This document shows, one piece after another, positions 34,119 through 45,634 of a stretch of 64,000 nt of DNA (position 1 is its first letter; every line of letters begins with the position of its first letter). The position numbers and the translations under genes are program-made. The stretch covers positions 248,001-312,000 of the forward strand of contig RCSZ01000006.1 of the NCBI GenBank assembly GCA_014898425.1, written 5' to 3'. The notes under the pieces are model-generated. The model was not told where the DNA came from and ran no database searches. It saw nothing but the letters and a program-made list of their open reading frames with translations. The stretch is from Botryotinia globosa. Taxonomy: Eukaryota > Ascomycota > Leotiomycetes > Helotiales > Sclerotiniaceae.

Positions 34119-35825
34119 ATGACGTCTGAATCTCGGCAAGGAGGAGCCATCCCTTCAACCGCTGACTACTACGACCTCGGATCATTCAAGCTGGACATCA
34201 GTACCAAGAGCGAAGATGCACAAGTGTGGTTCAACCGCGGCTTAACATGGGCCTATGCATTCAACCACGAAGAAGCGGCCATTTGCTTCCAGCAGGCTAT
34301 AGCACACGATCATTCTTGTGCAATGGCTTACTGGGGGTTAGCATATGCCCTGGGCCCAAACTACAACAAACCGTGGGAGACGTTTGATGAGAATGATCTC
34401 AAAACAACGGTGCAGCGGACTTATAAAGCCTCTAGAGATGCAAAAGCAAATGCCGCCACTGCGACGACTCTCGAGCAGGCGCTTATCGACGCGATTCAAT
34501 TTCGCTATCCGCATGACTATCTGGTTAAGGATTACTCTGCCCAAAATAGAGCCTACGCCGACGCTATGGAATCAGTCTATGAACAGCATCCAGATAGTAT
34601 TGACGTAGCAACTCTCTGTGCTGACGCAATGATGAACCTGACCCCATGGCAACTATGGGATTCCCACACTGGAAATCCCAGCCCGGGCGCTCGCACCTTG
34701 AAAATCAAGAGTGTTCTCGAGCGAGCTTTGGAGCAGGATGGAGCAGATCAACACCCAGGTCTGTTGCACATGTACATTCACTGCATTGAGATGTCTCCGA
34801 ATCCAGAACTTGGATTGAACGCGGCAAATCATTTACGCGACCTGATACCCGAAGCTGGTCACCTCCGCCACATGCCTTCGCACCTGGATGTCCTCATCGG
34901 TGATTACCGGCGCGCAATTGCCTGCAACTCCAAGGCCTCAATTGCCAATGAAAAGTTTCTAAGCCGATCTGGTCCGAACAATTTCTATACCATGTACCGA
35001 CTTCACGATTACCACTCCTTGATTTATGCGGCAATGTTTGCGGGCAAGTCTAAGATCGCGCTTGAAGCTGTATCGAAAATGGAAGCATCTTGTCCAGAGG
35101 CTTTGCTGCGTGTCGAGTCACCTCCTATGGCGGATTGGCTTGAGACTTTTATGTCGGTCCGTGTTCATATCTTGGTTCGCTTTGGAATGTGGCAAGATAT
35201 CATTCAAATGGAGTTTCCTACAGATCGTCAGTTGTACTGTGTCACTACAGCTATGATTCATTACGCAAAGGGTGTCGCATATGCCGCAACCTCCAATGTA
35301 CAGGAGGCGGAGAAAGAGCGGATTTTATTCAACTCTGCTGTTGAGCGAGTTCCAGCCACCCGATCGGCTTATCCTAACAAATGTGCTGATGTCTTGGCTG
35401 TGGGTGCTGCTATGCTGGATGGAGAAATTGAATACCGCCGCCAGAACTATGAGGAAGCATTTGCAAGTCTTCGCAAGTCCATCGAACTCAGTGACGGTCT
35501 TGTCTACAGTGAGCCATGGGGTTGGATGCAGCCACCGCGCCATGCCTACGCTGCGTTGATGCTGGAGCAAGGACATGTTGAAGAAGCCGCAAAAGTGTAT
35601 AGCGCGGACCTTGGACTTGACGGGATACTGCCTCGTGCTCATCAACACCCAAACAATGTCTGGGCTCTCCAAGGCTATCACGAGTGTCTGACACGCCTTG
35701 ACCGTAAGACAGAGGCGCGCCTCATCGAGCCGCAGTTAAAAATTGCCCTTGCGATTGCAGATGTTCCAGTCAAATCATCCTGTTTTTGCAGGCGTGAGCC
35801 GCCTAGTTTGTCTGGTGGAGCTTAG
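34119..35825 (+). CDS. Intronless TPR-repeat protein
   Basis: The first ATG of the open frame is 34119 (MTSESRQGGAIPSTADYYDLGSF), giving 568 residues without introns. It contains degenerate tetratricopeptide repeats, for example around VWFNRGLTWAYAFNHEEAAICFQQAI and in the C-terminal YEEAFASLRKSIEL. A central LRHMPSHLDVLIGDYRRAI segment and a terminal SSCFCRRE are family-like. Similar proteins are widespread in bacteria and fungi and have no defined reaction; TPRs usually mediate protein binding. Lack of introns and a higher G+C content than its neighbours are notable. Function unknown. Confidence 0.85.
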   Translation: MTSESRQGGAIPSTADYYDLGSFKLDISTKSEDAQVWFNRGLTWAYAFNHEEAAICFQQAIAHDHSCAMAYWGLAYALGPNYNKPWETFDENDLKTTVQRTYKASRDAKANAATATTLEQALIDAIQFRYPHDYLVKDYSAQNRAYADAMESVYEQHPDSIDVATLCADAMMNLTPWQLWDSHTGNPSPGARTLKIKSVLERALEQDGADQHPGLLHMYIHCIEMSPNPELGLNAANHLRDLIPEAGHLRHMPSHLDVLIGDYRRAIACNSKASIANEKFLSRSGPNNFYTMYRLHDYHSLIYAAMFAGKSKIALEAVSKMEASCPEALLRVESPPMADWLETFMSVRVHILVRFGMWQDIIQMEFPTDRQLYCVTTAMIHYAKGVAYAATSNVQEAEKERILFNSAVERVPATRSAYPNKCADVLAVGAAMLDGEIEYRRQNYEEAFASLRKSIELSDGLVYSEPWGWMQPPRHAYAALMLEQGHVEEAAKVYSADLGLDGILPRAHQHPNNVWALQGYHECLTRLDRKTEARLIEPQLKIALAIADVPVKSSCFCRREPPSLSGGA

Positions 35826-36616
35826 GGGGTAATAGCGCAAGTCGTAGCTGCCACTAAGCCGGCTCTTCGACCTTAAACGAGTCTATACATGCTGCGAATT
35901 GATGGCTGGCAGGAGAATCTTTGCAATTCTTTCGGGAGTTGACGGTGAAGGAGCACACATAAATACGAAATAGGCCACGCTAGACAATGACGAGGAGGTG
36001 ACGAGAGCACTGACACTATTCCCCTTCGAGCTTGTGAGTAGAAAGCATTTAGAATAGAACACCGTAAAAACAGAAGGTATATAGCATTCTTTTTTCATTC
36101 TGAAAGGATCTTCTTTATGAGTAAAAATTCATAAATATTACAAAGCTTCATATCGGGCGTTGCAACATGAGCAGTGATCGGCTTATCGTGCTTCATCAGG
36201 ACCCCCTGCCATATCCGGACTTCAGTTACTTAAAAACACGCTCACAGCAACGTTTTTCGAACATCAAAACCTCAACAAATGTTATTTGAAGGTACTCAAA
36301 ACTTTGTACTTAGATTTGTAGGATCATATAAAAGTTCCGATGATAGGATACTACGGTAACAATACACAGTTAGTCGTTGATTTCAAGAATCATGTCGAAA
36401 ACAGTCAGTCTTGCCCTATGCGAAATTATGAAGATGAAATGTTCAAAATGTGTGTAACATTTCTATCATATGATGACGAATTCAATAAGATGATTAACTT
36501 TGAGAACACGTGTTGAAGTGACGAAGTAGCGAAATCGTTCTTGTTTTCCGTAGGTGTGGGAGGGGTGCAGAATTACCCCTTTTATACTACCTAGGTATGT
36601 ATGGATCTGGATTATA
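35826..36616. other. Intergenic region
   Basis: About 0.8 kb of 3' flank of the TPR gene with no supported gene. It ends with the putative TTATA duplication (36612-36616) of the next element. Confidence 0.45.
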
Positions 36617-37469
36617 TACCGAGGCCTATTTGAATCATTTTGTCAATATATAAAATAGAATTCTGTCTAATATCAAAAAAATCTATAATTTGTATAGTGC
36701 GTATATAGAAATCTTGAAGAAGAAAAAACTATATTATACAAAACTATATAGAAAGTAATAATATTAGGAAAAAAAATTATATCATTAGAAAGTTTTTATT
36801 ATTAATGTTATTTATTAATATTATCTTAAATTTTGTTTGAAAATCTTTTATAGAAAGTATATTAATATTTAAATTCTAATATATAATTTTTGAAATAATT
36901 TTCTTTTTATATAGAGATTAATAAATAATAATAAGTAAAAGAATTTCGATAAAAATTTCTCATCTTACTTATTTCAAATTCAAGTTGAGATTAAAGTATA
37001 TGACTAATATAGCTTTTATGATATTCAAAAAGATATTTAATTTAATATACAATTTAAAAGAAAAAGATGAAAAATTAATAATAACTAGGATTCAAGAAAT
37101 CAATTGATATAATTATTTATAATTTATTCAAAAAATGAAATTTATATTAAATATGTGAGAAATATTGAAATAATAAAAAATAAAATATTAAGATTTGATT
37201 AGTATTCGGATTTATTGAATTACTCTTATATTAAATATAAATTACAATTTTTGAGACAATTCAAAGATAATTATATCGATCGATTCCTTGAATACTAATT
37301 AATAATAATATTTCTTTTCTTTTTCTTTTATCGATTTCTATAAGGTTGTGTACTGAATTGAAAGTTTATTTTATTACATATACATACCTCTAAATTCTAA
37401 ATACGTTTCTAGCTCAGGCAGAATTCTATTTTTAGTGTATTAGTAAAATGATTCAAATAGGCCTCGGTA
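36617..37469. mobile_element. A+T-rich DNA element with ~50-bp TIRs
   Basis: Both ends read TACCGAGGCCTATTTGAATC inward. They stay similar for about 50 bp to AATAGAATTCTG. TTATA flanks each end (36612-36616 and 37470-37474); a TA duplication inside the TACC terminus is an equally possible reading. The 853-bp interior is very A+T-rich with no coding frame. It is a non-autonomous or eroded transposon of uncertain superfamily. Confidence 0.78.
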
Positions 37470-37706
37470 TTATATAAGGTTATATCTTGATCCACTATAA
37501 TCGTATTACTCATAGGTGCTTATTCAAAATAGAGTACAAGTCTCTTGTCCCCACTCTAACTAGCACCCTTTAAGCTTAGAGCCGAACGGAAAAGTAAGTG
37601 TCCGGGGGATCAAAACTTACGTCGTATTTGCTAGAACTTACATCGGCATTTATCTTGAAATAGACTGATAGATACATATTCATTTCCCTTCAAAGGTTAA
37701 GATATC

Positions 37707-39383
37707 ATGCTTGCAGCACGAAGTAGTACTGGTTGCTGGACGTGTCGGCTTCGAAAGAAGAAATGTCAGGAAGAACGACCCAAGTGTTCAACGTGTGATT
37801 CTCTTCGCATCATTTGCCACGGCTATACTGAGAAGCCCGCTTGGATGGATGGAGGATCGTCAGAGAAGGCAGAATCGGAGCGGATCAAAAGAGACATAAA
37901 AGAGAATAAGAAACGTAAGAGAGAGATAGTCAGTCTCACCGTGGCAAAAAACGGCCCAGGATCTACACCCGTTACCGACAGCTCAATGACAGATACAGAG
38001 CCCAGCGATGCACCTCGGAAGTCATCGTGTGTGGGATGCCCACTGAACCTCATGATTAACGAATATCACGGACGCGAGGCAAACCTCTTGATGCATTATC
38101 TAGACGTCGTCTTTCCTCTCCAGTTCAGATTCTACAGGCCTTTGGCCTCAGAAGGTGGTCGTGGATGGCTTCTGAGTATCTTGTTACATACGAGACCACT
38201 GTATCATGCGGCACTGAGCTTAAGTGCATATCATCAAAGCGCTATGTACTCGGGTAATGAGTCTCAAACTAGTGATAATATACTTGAAGACCTGCAAAAG
38301 CACCATTGTTTGGCACTGGTTGGTCTCAGGCAACACATTGACCGGCTGAGTTTGGAAATTGGTTTGGACAGGACGAAGACCAAAGTTGAAATACTTGCCT
38401 GTATGATCTGTTTGATTTCATTTGAGGTGAGCCCTACAGCCAAGAGAACTGGAAACCTGCTAAATTATGCATGGTAGATCTTGAAAGGGGATAGTAATGA
38501 CTGGCAGACGCATTTGCAAGCTGGAAGAACTATTTTCATGGGTCTCAAGGACAATTTTCTTCTGCCGTTGGACACCTTGGATGCAGTGCAAGAGATGAAT
38601 GGCTCCCCAAAATCCGATCCCGATATTCTTTCTTTGGACGATGAAATAGCTCTCGATTTCTTTTCTACGGCACTGATCTGGTTCGATAGTATATCTTCCG
38701 TAACTATAGGTGCAAATCCAGAGTATTCTGATGTCTACCCTTCTATTTTACGCATAGATAATGGCAGAATCCAACTTTGTAAGTTGATGGGAAGTCAGAA
38801 TTGGGTGATGATTGCTATCATGGATATTGCGCTCTTGGCAGAGTGGAAAATTGCGCGAGAGATTTTGGGCGACTTGAGTCAATCCCAGCTGGCTAGGCGC
38901 GCAGCCTGTATCGAGGATCAAATTGAAAAAGGCATACAAGAAAATAGAGCCCGTCAAACTGGCGATGTTTCTGATCCGTGCGGCCTTCGAGCTCAAGAGA
39001 GCAAACATATCACTCATATATTCGCATGTGCTGCAAAGGTCTATTTATATGTTACCCAGTCTGGCGCATACCCTAGAATTCCGGAGATCAGAGACAGCGT
39101 GTCAGCAGCTCTGAAAGCCTTTCGAAACCTACCCGATGGTCAATGGATACGCCATCTTGTATGGCCTTTCTGTATTGTTAGCTGTATGGCAGAAGAAGAG
39201 CACGAAGAAGAATTTCGACAGATTGCGGCTTCGGCAAATATGAATAGAGGGATTTTCTGCAACTTCCAGAGCGCGTCCTTGATCATGGAAGAGTGTTGGA
39301 GACTTCGTAAAAGTCAGCCTTGCAGTCCCTGGAACTGGACAGCAGCCATGTCCAGTCTAGGGGTCAAGACTCTTCTTGTCTGA
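37707..39383 (+). CDS. Zn2Cys6 transcription factor
   Basis: Exon 1 is 37707-38426 and exon 2 is 38478-39383, with a 51-nt intron (GTGAGC...GGTAG), giving 541 residues. The N-terminal binuclear cluster has Cys at residues 10, 13, 20, 27, 30 and 37 (C-x2-C-x6-C-x6-C-x2-C-x6-C), preceded by RSSTG. A basic segment (around 60-75, KKRKRE) may be the nuclear signal or linker. The rest matches the Fungal_trans_2 class, with NLLMHYLDVVFPLQFRFY and a C-terminal WPFCIVSCMAEEEH segment. It is a nuclear DNA-binding regulator of unknown targets. Confidence 0.88.
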
Positions 39384-40150
39384 TCAGTCATTTCATCAGT
39401 TGAATCTTTATCATGGTTTTAGCGAGGAGTTTGGAATAGGGTCTACTAGGTGAGATTGTCAATACCGTCAGTGATACTCCAGGTGCGCGCTATGCTTGCC
39501 TCCACGTTTGTGCCCACTATTACCAAAGTTTTGGACTCAGAGCTCGCCAGGATTCTGAGATTCAGTCATTAGCCGGTGGAATCCTTCAGGGACTGGGAGC
39601 ATAAATACGTATATTCATGTAGGGGTGAAGATCCTGGCATCAAATGTTATACTTGGTTAGCCTTGTGCTACAACGAGTAACATGTTTTTCGCCACTCGAT
39701 TCTGATTGAGCAGTCATCATGTGATGGATAGAACGGATAGACAGGCTGTTCAAGCCATCCAAGGAACGTCTCCACAAAGATCAATTCGTACCTCTAGAAT
39801 AGGGGACAAACGAGATACGAAAATTACTGATCACGGCATCGGTAGAGCTTCGTACTCAAGATTGATCATTCAGTATAAAACAATATCAATTCAGAGTTGC
39901 AACCATTCACTGTCATTATCAAAATCCTGCTTGACAACTGATTATAAACTACCTGAGAGGCTAAGCCAGTTCACCACCAGGTAATCTAGAAAGGAAGCCT
40001 TGTAGCGTTTTACTTGCGGAAAATCATTACCAAGCGTTAGGCGCTACTGTCATGACTATAAACACTTCTTTGAAGACATCATAATGGATTTGAAAATTTT
40101 CCAAATCTTTACTCATACTGAAATTCTTCATCCTAGATGGGCCTGAAGAT
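39384..40150. other. Intergenic region
   Basis: A convergent intergenic stretch of about 0.77 kb. One 92-codon frame (39706-39984) has no family features and is not counted as a gene. Confidence 0.45.
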
Positions 40151-41374
40151 CTACTCGATGGTGATACAGACTTTACCAACGTGCCTTTGCTCCTTCAAGT
40201 ATGTGTATGCTCTGAGACGTGTTAGCATTAATTGCTAGCAATATGAAAAAGAAGGGTTTGTCTTACTCTTTGAGATCCTCCAACTTGAATAAGCGACGAT
40301 CAATGACCGGTTTGAGGTTAGTGGCGTCAATGGCAGCGTTCTTCAAATCATTAGCACAGGACCCACAAAATGGTTTGGAATGGAAGCTAATGAGGAAAGA
40401 ATTGAACATACCATCTCCTCGAACATGGATCTGCTTCCGACGAACAACCCTCGAACGGTGAAGACATTGCTAACAGTTTCAAGGAAGCTTGGCTCTTTCT
40501 CATCTGCTTTGCTCAACCAGCCGATGACACTGATAATGCCGTCATACTTGATCGCTTTGATGGATTGTGCCATGGTTCCACCTCCGCCGATCTCGATGAC
40601 GTGGTCGACACCCTCTCTTGAACCTGTCAACTTCTTGGCTTCCTCTCCCCAATTTGCGACCTCTTTATAGTTAATGACATGATCCGCACCCATCTCTTTC
40701 AGCTGTTGAGCTTTTGCAGCAGACGAGGTTGTAGCAATCACTGTAGCACCCGCAGCTTTCGCGAATTGGATTGCAAATAATGACACTCCGCCCGTGCCTT
40801 GTGTTAACACAAACTCCCCCGGCCTGACTGGTTTGAGGCCATATAGAGCGTTCCATGCTGTTACCCCAGCGCCGGTCAAAGTGGAAGCCTGCTGATAATC
40901 CAGTGATTTTGGCATCAGCACAAGGCCCTCCTCGTTGAAAACGCCATACTGACGAAGAACGCCATCGAGGTCTCCGCCGAGCGCAGTGCTTATGCTCTTC
41001 GAGGTAAGCGAGCCATAAATATGCTTCTGGTTGAATTGGGTTACGACCTTCGCGCCCTTCTGGAACCGTGTTACTCTTGCACCGACTGCCACGACTTCTC
41101 CTGCACCGTCTGATCCTGGCACGACACCTTTTTTAAATCCAAATGGAAATGTTCCCTAGTCTGTATCAGCATCTTTCCATTGGAAGAATATGTGTAGACG
41201 CACATGAGGGATTGAGACATCTCGGTAATTCAGAGCAGCGGCATGGAACTTGACGAGGACATCGTTATCTGACAACTCTGGGATAGCCTCTTCTGCGTTG
41301 TAATGCATGCTGTCAAATCCGTCCGCTCCTTGGACTCTCCATATTTTAGTTGTAGTTGGTAAACCGGCAGCCAT
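40151..41374 (-). CDS. Zinc-type alcohol dehydrogenase-like / quinone oxidoreductase (MDR)
   Basis: The exons on the minus strand are 41374-41204, 41155-40412, 40340-40267 and 40211-40151, in phase, giving 349 residues, normal for the family. The N-terminal GroES-like domain includes LVKFHAAALNYRDVSIPHG (completed by splicing) and VPGSDGAGEVVAVG. The Rossmann part has the NAD(P)H-binding TQGTGGVSLFAIQFAKAAG and ATTSSAAK. Structural-zinc Cys residues are absent, as in quinone-oxidoreductase-like members. It probably reduces a small carbonyl or enone with NADPH. Intron branch sites are clear (for example TGCTAATGA). Substrate unknown. Confidence 0.9.
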
Positions 41375-43528
41375 TGTTTATGTTGGGGAAGAATGAATAA
41401 ATGAGGTGGGGATGTTTTAGACAAAGTCTTGTAAATATTCGGTATGAAGCCATGAGAAAAGAAGGAAAACTGCTCTTTATACCATGCTAGCTTTCAGGTA
41501 TCTCTCAAGGTTGCGATATGCAAACATGAATCTTCCATTACTGGCACTTGCTTACGAAGAAAGCTTACATAATTCGCGCAAAAGAAATCCTTGGCACTTC
41601 CCGCGCGGTTTTCCTACCCCGCGTTGAAGAAAAGCTTATAGGAATGGGCGAATTATATAATCTCGGAGATGATTACATAAATCTATATCATGATACTTTT
41701 TGAGGCATATAAAGCGTTATCCTAACCCTAAGCACGTGATTTTTGGACAAATAAAATCATCAGGATGAATGAAAGTGGGTCGTTTTTGGAAAAGTTTTTA
41801 ACGGGTTCTACTTTTCGATTTTGTGTATTATTAGACCTCAAGGTCAGGTGCTAATCATGTGATCTGTTTACTAATTATTTCCTTTTCAAAATAGCCTTTT
41901 ATAGGATTTTATAGGATCTTATGATTAGTCATCTATATAATACGACTTGACTAATATTACATATCATATTTGAGAGCGATTGAAATAATAGTATGCTAAG
42001 AAAACTAATAAACTCAATCGAGTGTTATTCAACTGCTCCCTTGCGAAAAGAACTAACTTGATACTTTTTTCTTTTTTATAATAGAGAGCCTTGCTATAGG
42101 CTTTCAATTACTAAGTTATAGAGACTTTTAGAACTCTCATAGCCTATATCGATCAAGCCTATCAGCTAGTACGATATCTATTCTTCAATATAATACCCTA
42201 AGCTTAAATAATTGAACTCTGAATATGATTGGTTGATTCAATTGAAAAGGACGCCATTGTAGTATTTACTTATGCAGAGCATTTCAATTGGGTCTTTTGA
42301 TTGGTGCTTGTATTTTTCGTGGCTCCTTATTAGGCTTAGCCTTCAATTAGCGTCTTGTTATTTCAATCGCTCCTTATATTTGACTGACGAATATGCGATA
42401 CTCGCCTACTTGCGATCCACTTACGCTTCATAAAAAGTCAATTTGTATGATATACGAGGAACCTTACTTTCCTGCGAATCATGATGGTCTAATGAATTAT
42501 GAAAGGTTTACCAAGAGAGCTTACATAAGGTTATGTTACCGCAGAAGGAATCCTTGGTCTCTCCCGCGCGGCTTCCCACTCCACCATGAGTTCAGACCAC
42601 AATGGGCCGAACCTCACCCATAAACTTTCGCATTTTAAGTTTTGACAAAGCTGATACATCATACACGTTGTACAACACACGAAGACCCCCTTTGTTACAC
42701 AACACAACATCCTAAAGATCGGTATGTAGCTACGGCTGTATTCCAGCATGGCCGTTACGCTAGACAGTGGAATGTAAGAGCCTAGTTATGTGATTTCTTC
42801 TAGTACGGAGTTCTGATTCAGTACCCTTTGGTAATTGCCTAGAAGACGGACTGCACATATTCTTGAATGTCAGGAGATCCTCGTCCTCAATGTCTTATTC
42901 CCCTATCCATGGATGCATATATATTTGGGAATCTCCTTGTAAGGCTGGTGACCTCAAATGACTTCATCAAAGTGGCTATCAGAAGGGACCGCTTAAAATC
43001 ATCGTGTCGTGCATAAAGTACACTTTGAACATGTTGTGCCAAATGCGAGCGCAGGAGTATGGAGGTAGCTACGTCATGATCATCATCCCTACCATTGTTA
43101 AGACTAGTAAGGAGTGCGGGCTTACTTCGTATGCTTGGTGTCGTTGTTTGCCACTTCAGCAGCCTAAAGTTTTCGGTTCTAAACAGTCGTCTCCCATTAC
43201 CTCCCGCGCAACGAACATTGAAGTTTGCGGCAAGTTTTGCTATCAATGAGCCGCGCGGGTGTATAGTCCGCGGATGCTTCAACTGCGATCTGAGCAAACA
43301 ACAACGAGCTCTAGAAGCTTGCCTTCCTTCTGTTTTCCGGACTAAGTGTCATGAACGTTTGCAAGTGTCTGACAAATCTGATCTAGAATGCCGCCACTGA
43401 AAGCATAAAAGAGCAGCATTCCCTCGTTCTTTCACAATCAATCATCCAAACATTGAACAATCATCAGTTCCAGAAACAATCTTTTCACCTTCACTCTACT
43501 CAAGTCTATAAACTTCCAATTCTTCAAC
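41375..43528. other. Gene-poor region with a diverged direct repeat
   Basis: About 2.1 kb with no recognised gene. A ~55-60-bp repeat occurs at about 41561-41614 and 42515-42578 in the same orientation. A 136-codon minus-strand frame at 42887-43297 is the only sizeable frame and shows no domain. Confidence 0.45.
42887..43297 (-). CDS. Doubtful hypothetical protein
   Basis: An ATG-initiated 136-residue frame, basic (MLRSQLKHPRTIHPRG...), with no recognisable domain. It lies divergently upstream of the GFA-type gene. It could be a chance frame. Confidence 0.2.
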   Translation of the reverse strand: MLRSQLKHPRTIHPRGSLIAKLAANFNVRCAGGNGRRLFRTENFRLLKWQTTTPSIRSKPALLTSLNNGRDDDHDVATSILLRSHLAQHVQSVLYARHDDFKRSLLIATLMKSFEVTSLTRRFPNIYASMDRGIRH

Positions 43529-44051
43529 ATGCCTAAAGGATCTTGTTTGTGCGGCGAAATTGAATATGAATACACAGGTTCGTCTTTCCAGGTCATCTGC
43601 TTTCGAATTCGAAGCACATCACTAACATCTATCAGGCGAACCAATGGTGACTGCTCTTTGCCACTGCAATGCATGTCAGAAGTGGTGCGGTGCTACCTCT
43701 TCCTCCAATGTGCTCATTTCTCGAACTCAGTTCAAGCTCCTGAAAGGAACTCCAACAAAATTTGACAAGCCCGGAGATTCGGGAAAGATTAACACGCGAT
43801 CATTCTGTGGAACCTGCGGAAGCAGTCTTTTTGGTGAACTTGAGCTCATGCCTGAACTTATGGGTATCAAAGCTGGGTAAGTTTCGCAGCTGTTCGAGAG
43901 TAGAAATCTATCACTGACCGTTTTAAATAGGAGTCTCGATGACGGCGCTGCAGATTACGGTAACGTCATGACTGAGTTCTACACAGAGTGCAGAGTCAGT
44001 TTCTGTAAACCTATTGAGGGCTCAAAGCAAGAACCAAAGTTCGGAAACTAA
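43529..44051 (+). CDS. GFA-family zinc-binding protein (CENP-V/glutathione-dependent)
   Basis: The exons are 43529-43577, 43636-43876 and 43931-44051, in phase, giving 136 residues. The zinc-binding pattern is complete: CLC at residues 6-8, LCHCNACQ (Cys 25, 27, 30) and FCGTCGS. This is the fold of glutathione-dependent formaldehyde-activating enzyme; most fungal members have no proven reaction. Size and motif order are typical. It may bind a glutathione adduct or act as a lyase; this is inferred only from the family. Confidence 0.88.
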
Positions 44052-44759
44052 GCAGTTGGGATTATGTATTGGAAGGGTTGAGGGAAAATCATGGTTAGAT
44101 CTTTCAGGGTGCCACTTTTATGGGAGGTCTTTGTAGGAGTTGCCGATTGACGCCGGTATTGTGTAGATATTTAAATAACACAGCCCGCGATTCTTCCGGC
44201 TTCGGCAGCCTCATAAAACCAGACTTAAATTTATTCCCCTACCAAGTCGATTTTTATATACGGTGTACACAATTGTATTGTTTCTGTTTTGACTTTAATT
44301 CTCATATGTTTCTAGAAAGATTATAGTGTCTTTCGGTGGTAGAATATTGCAAAACAAGTGTCAAATATGCAACCATAGCACAGCAGTCAAAGGAGATGTT
44401 CACCCGATCAATTCCTTGTGTCTGTTTCCACTTTATACACGGATTTTGCTATGTCTCTCGGCTCTGAGTATCTTCCGAACCAAACATCAAGGTAGATGTA
44501 AATGTTACCCAGGTTCGTAGCCAGCACCGCGTATAGGTGAGAGATGCGTCTTTGCAGGCCTGCCTCCCCCGCACCACACAATGCCATTAATTGTCTATCC
44601 ATCTATCGATCCAACCAAAATGTTTGCGCTACAAAAAAGAAGAGAGAGAAACATAGAGAAAGTGGTCTCTAGTCATACATAATATGGAGTACATCGGCAT
44701 CGCTTAGAAAAGATCTGGACCATTTTTCTCGCGCCAGCCAAGCACCTCCCCAGGAACTC
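44052..44759. other. Convergent intergenic region
   Basis: About 0.7 kb between the GFA gene and the 3' end of the hypothetical minus-strand gene. No supported feature. Confidence 0.45.
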
Positions 44760-45634
44760 CTACCTCGCAGCGGGGACCCTACTTCGACGAAAAGTAGCTA
44801 CGATCAAAGTTGACATAGCAAACTCCATGCCTGCATTGAATCCTTGGCTGGCAAATAGTTGTGGGGGATCGAGATTTGGCTGTAGGCTAGCCTTGACATT
44901 ACTCTTCTCGGCATCGGTCAATTCGTATTCGTCATCCTGTTTTGAAATGAACAATTAGCAAGATTTTGATGAGAAATGGAGATGTAAAACCAAAACTCAT
45001 AGAAGTAATGATGGCATGTCTTAAATTTGTTTCAGCCATATAGACTGGGTCTTCTCCTTCTTCTCCTTCTTCTCCTTCTTCTCCTTCTTCTCCTTCTTCT
45101 CCTTCTTCTCCTTCTTCTCCTTCTTCTCCTTCTTCTCCTTCTTCTCCTTCTTCTCCTTCTTCTCCTTCTTCTCCTTCTTCTCCTTCTTCTCCTTCTTCTC
45201 CTTCTTCTCCTTCTTCTCCTTCTCCTCCTCTTTCCCAAGATAGAGGACCAACCATATACCGATTGTAGAGCTGCAAGAGGGCCTCCATGTGGTATGCCCG
45301 AGTAGACTGGACCATAAACTCTAGAAGACTGATTCGTGGCAGGCGGGGAAAGATAAAGAGGGACAGTGCTTGGTAGGAGTGGTTCTTTGCGAACATGGGC
45401 TAGGGCCTCCCGTGCCACCCTTTCTCTCATAATCCTTAGCCTCCGCTTTGGATTATCTGAATGACACGTCGTAAATGACTGCAAGTAAGCGGTGACTCGC
45501 ACTCTCTTCTCTTTTCCAATCGTATAATACACCCAGACCGCAGTACCACCACGCGCTCGACATTCTGCTTGCAATATAGATATTGAATCTACTCTTTCGT
45601 AATACTTTGCTCGTTTGTATGCTGGGGACGCCAT
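44760..45634 (-). CDS. Hypothetical protein, intron contains a hexanucleotide tract
   Basis: The proposed exons on the minus strand are 45634-45260 and 44936-44760, joined in phase 0 to give 183 residues. The donor is GTATAT after LAALQS, and the acceptor is AAACAG preceded by a GCTAAT branch site. The 323-nt intron contains about 175 bp of (TTCTCC)n. Reading through would give long low-complexity runs and no natural end. Exon 1 begins MASPAYKRAKYYERVDSISIL, and exon 2 gives DDEYELTDAEKSNVKASLQPNLD and a C-terminal MEFAMSTLIVATFRRSRV. No family recognised. Splicing out the repeat is inference. Confidence 0.5.
45051..45230. repeat. (TTCTCC)n hexanucleotide tract
   Basis: About 29 nearly perfect TTCTCC units, pyrimidine on the plus strand and GGAGAA on the minus strand. 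It stays open in several frames as poly-Leu, poly-Arg, Glu/Gly and Lys/Glu strings. These are consequences of the repeat, not separate genes. Confidence 0.95.

Noticed and set aside
44932..45396. Long frames encoding Glu/Gly, Lys/Glu, poly-Arg and poly-Leu proteins on both strands
   Set aside because: All arise from the (TTCTCC)n tract staying open in every frame; a spliced gene removing the tract is more sensible.
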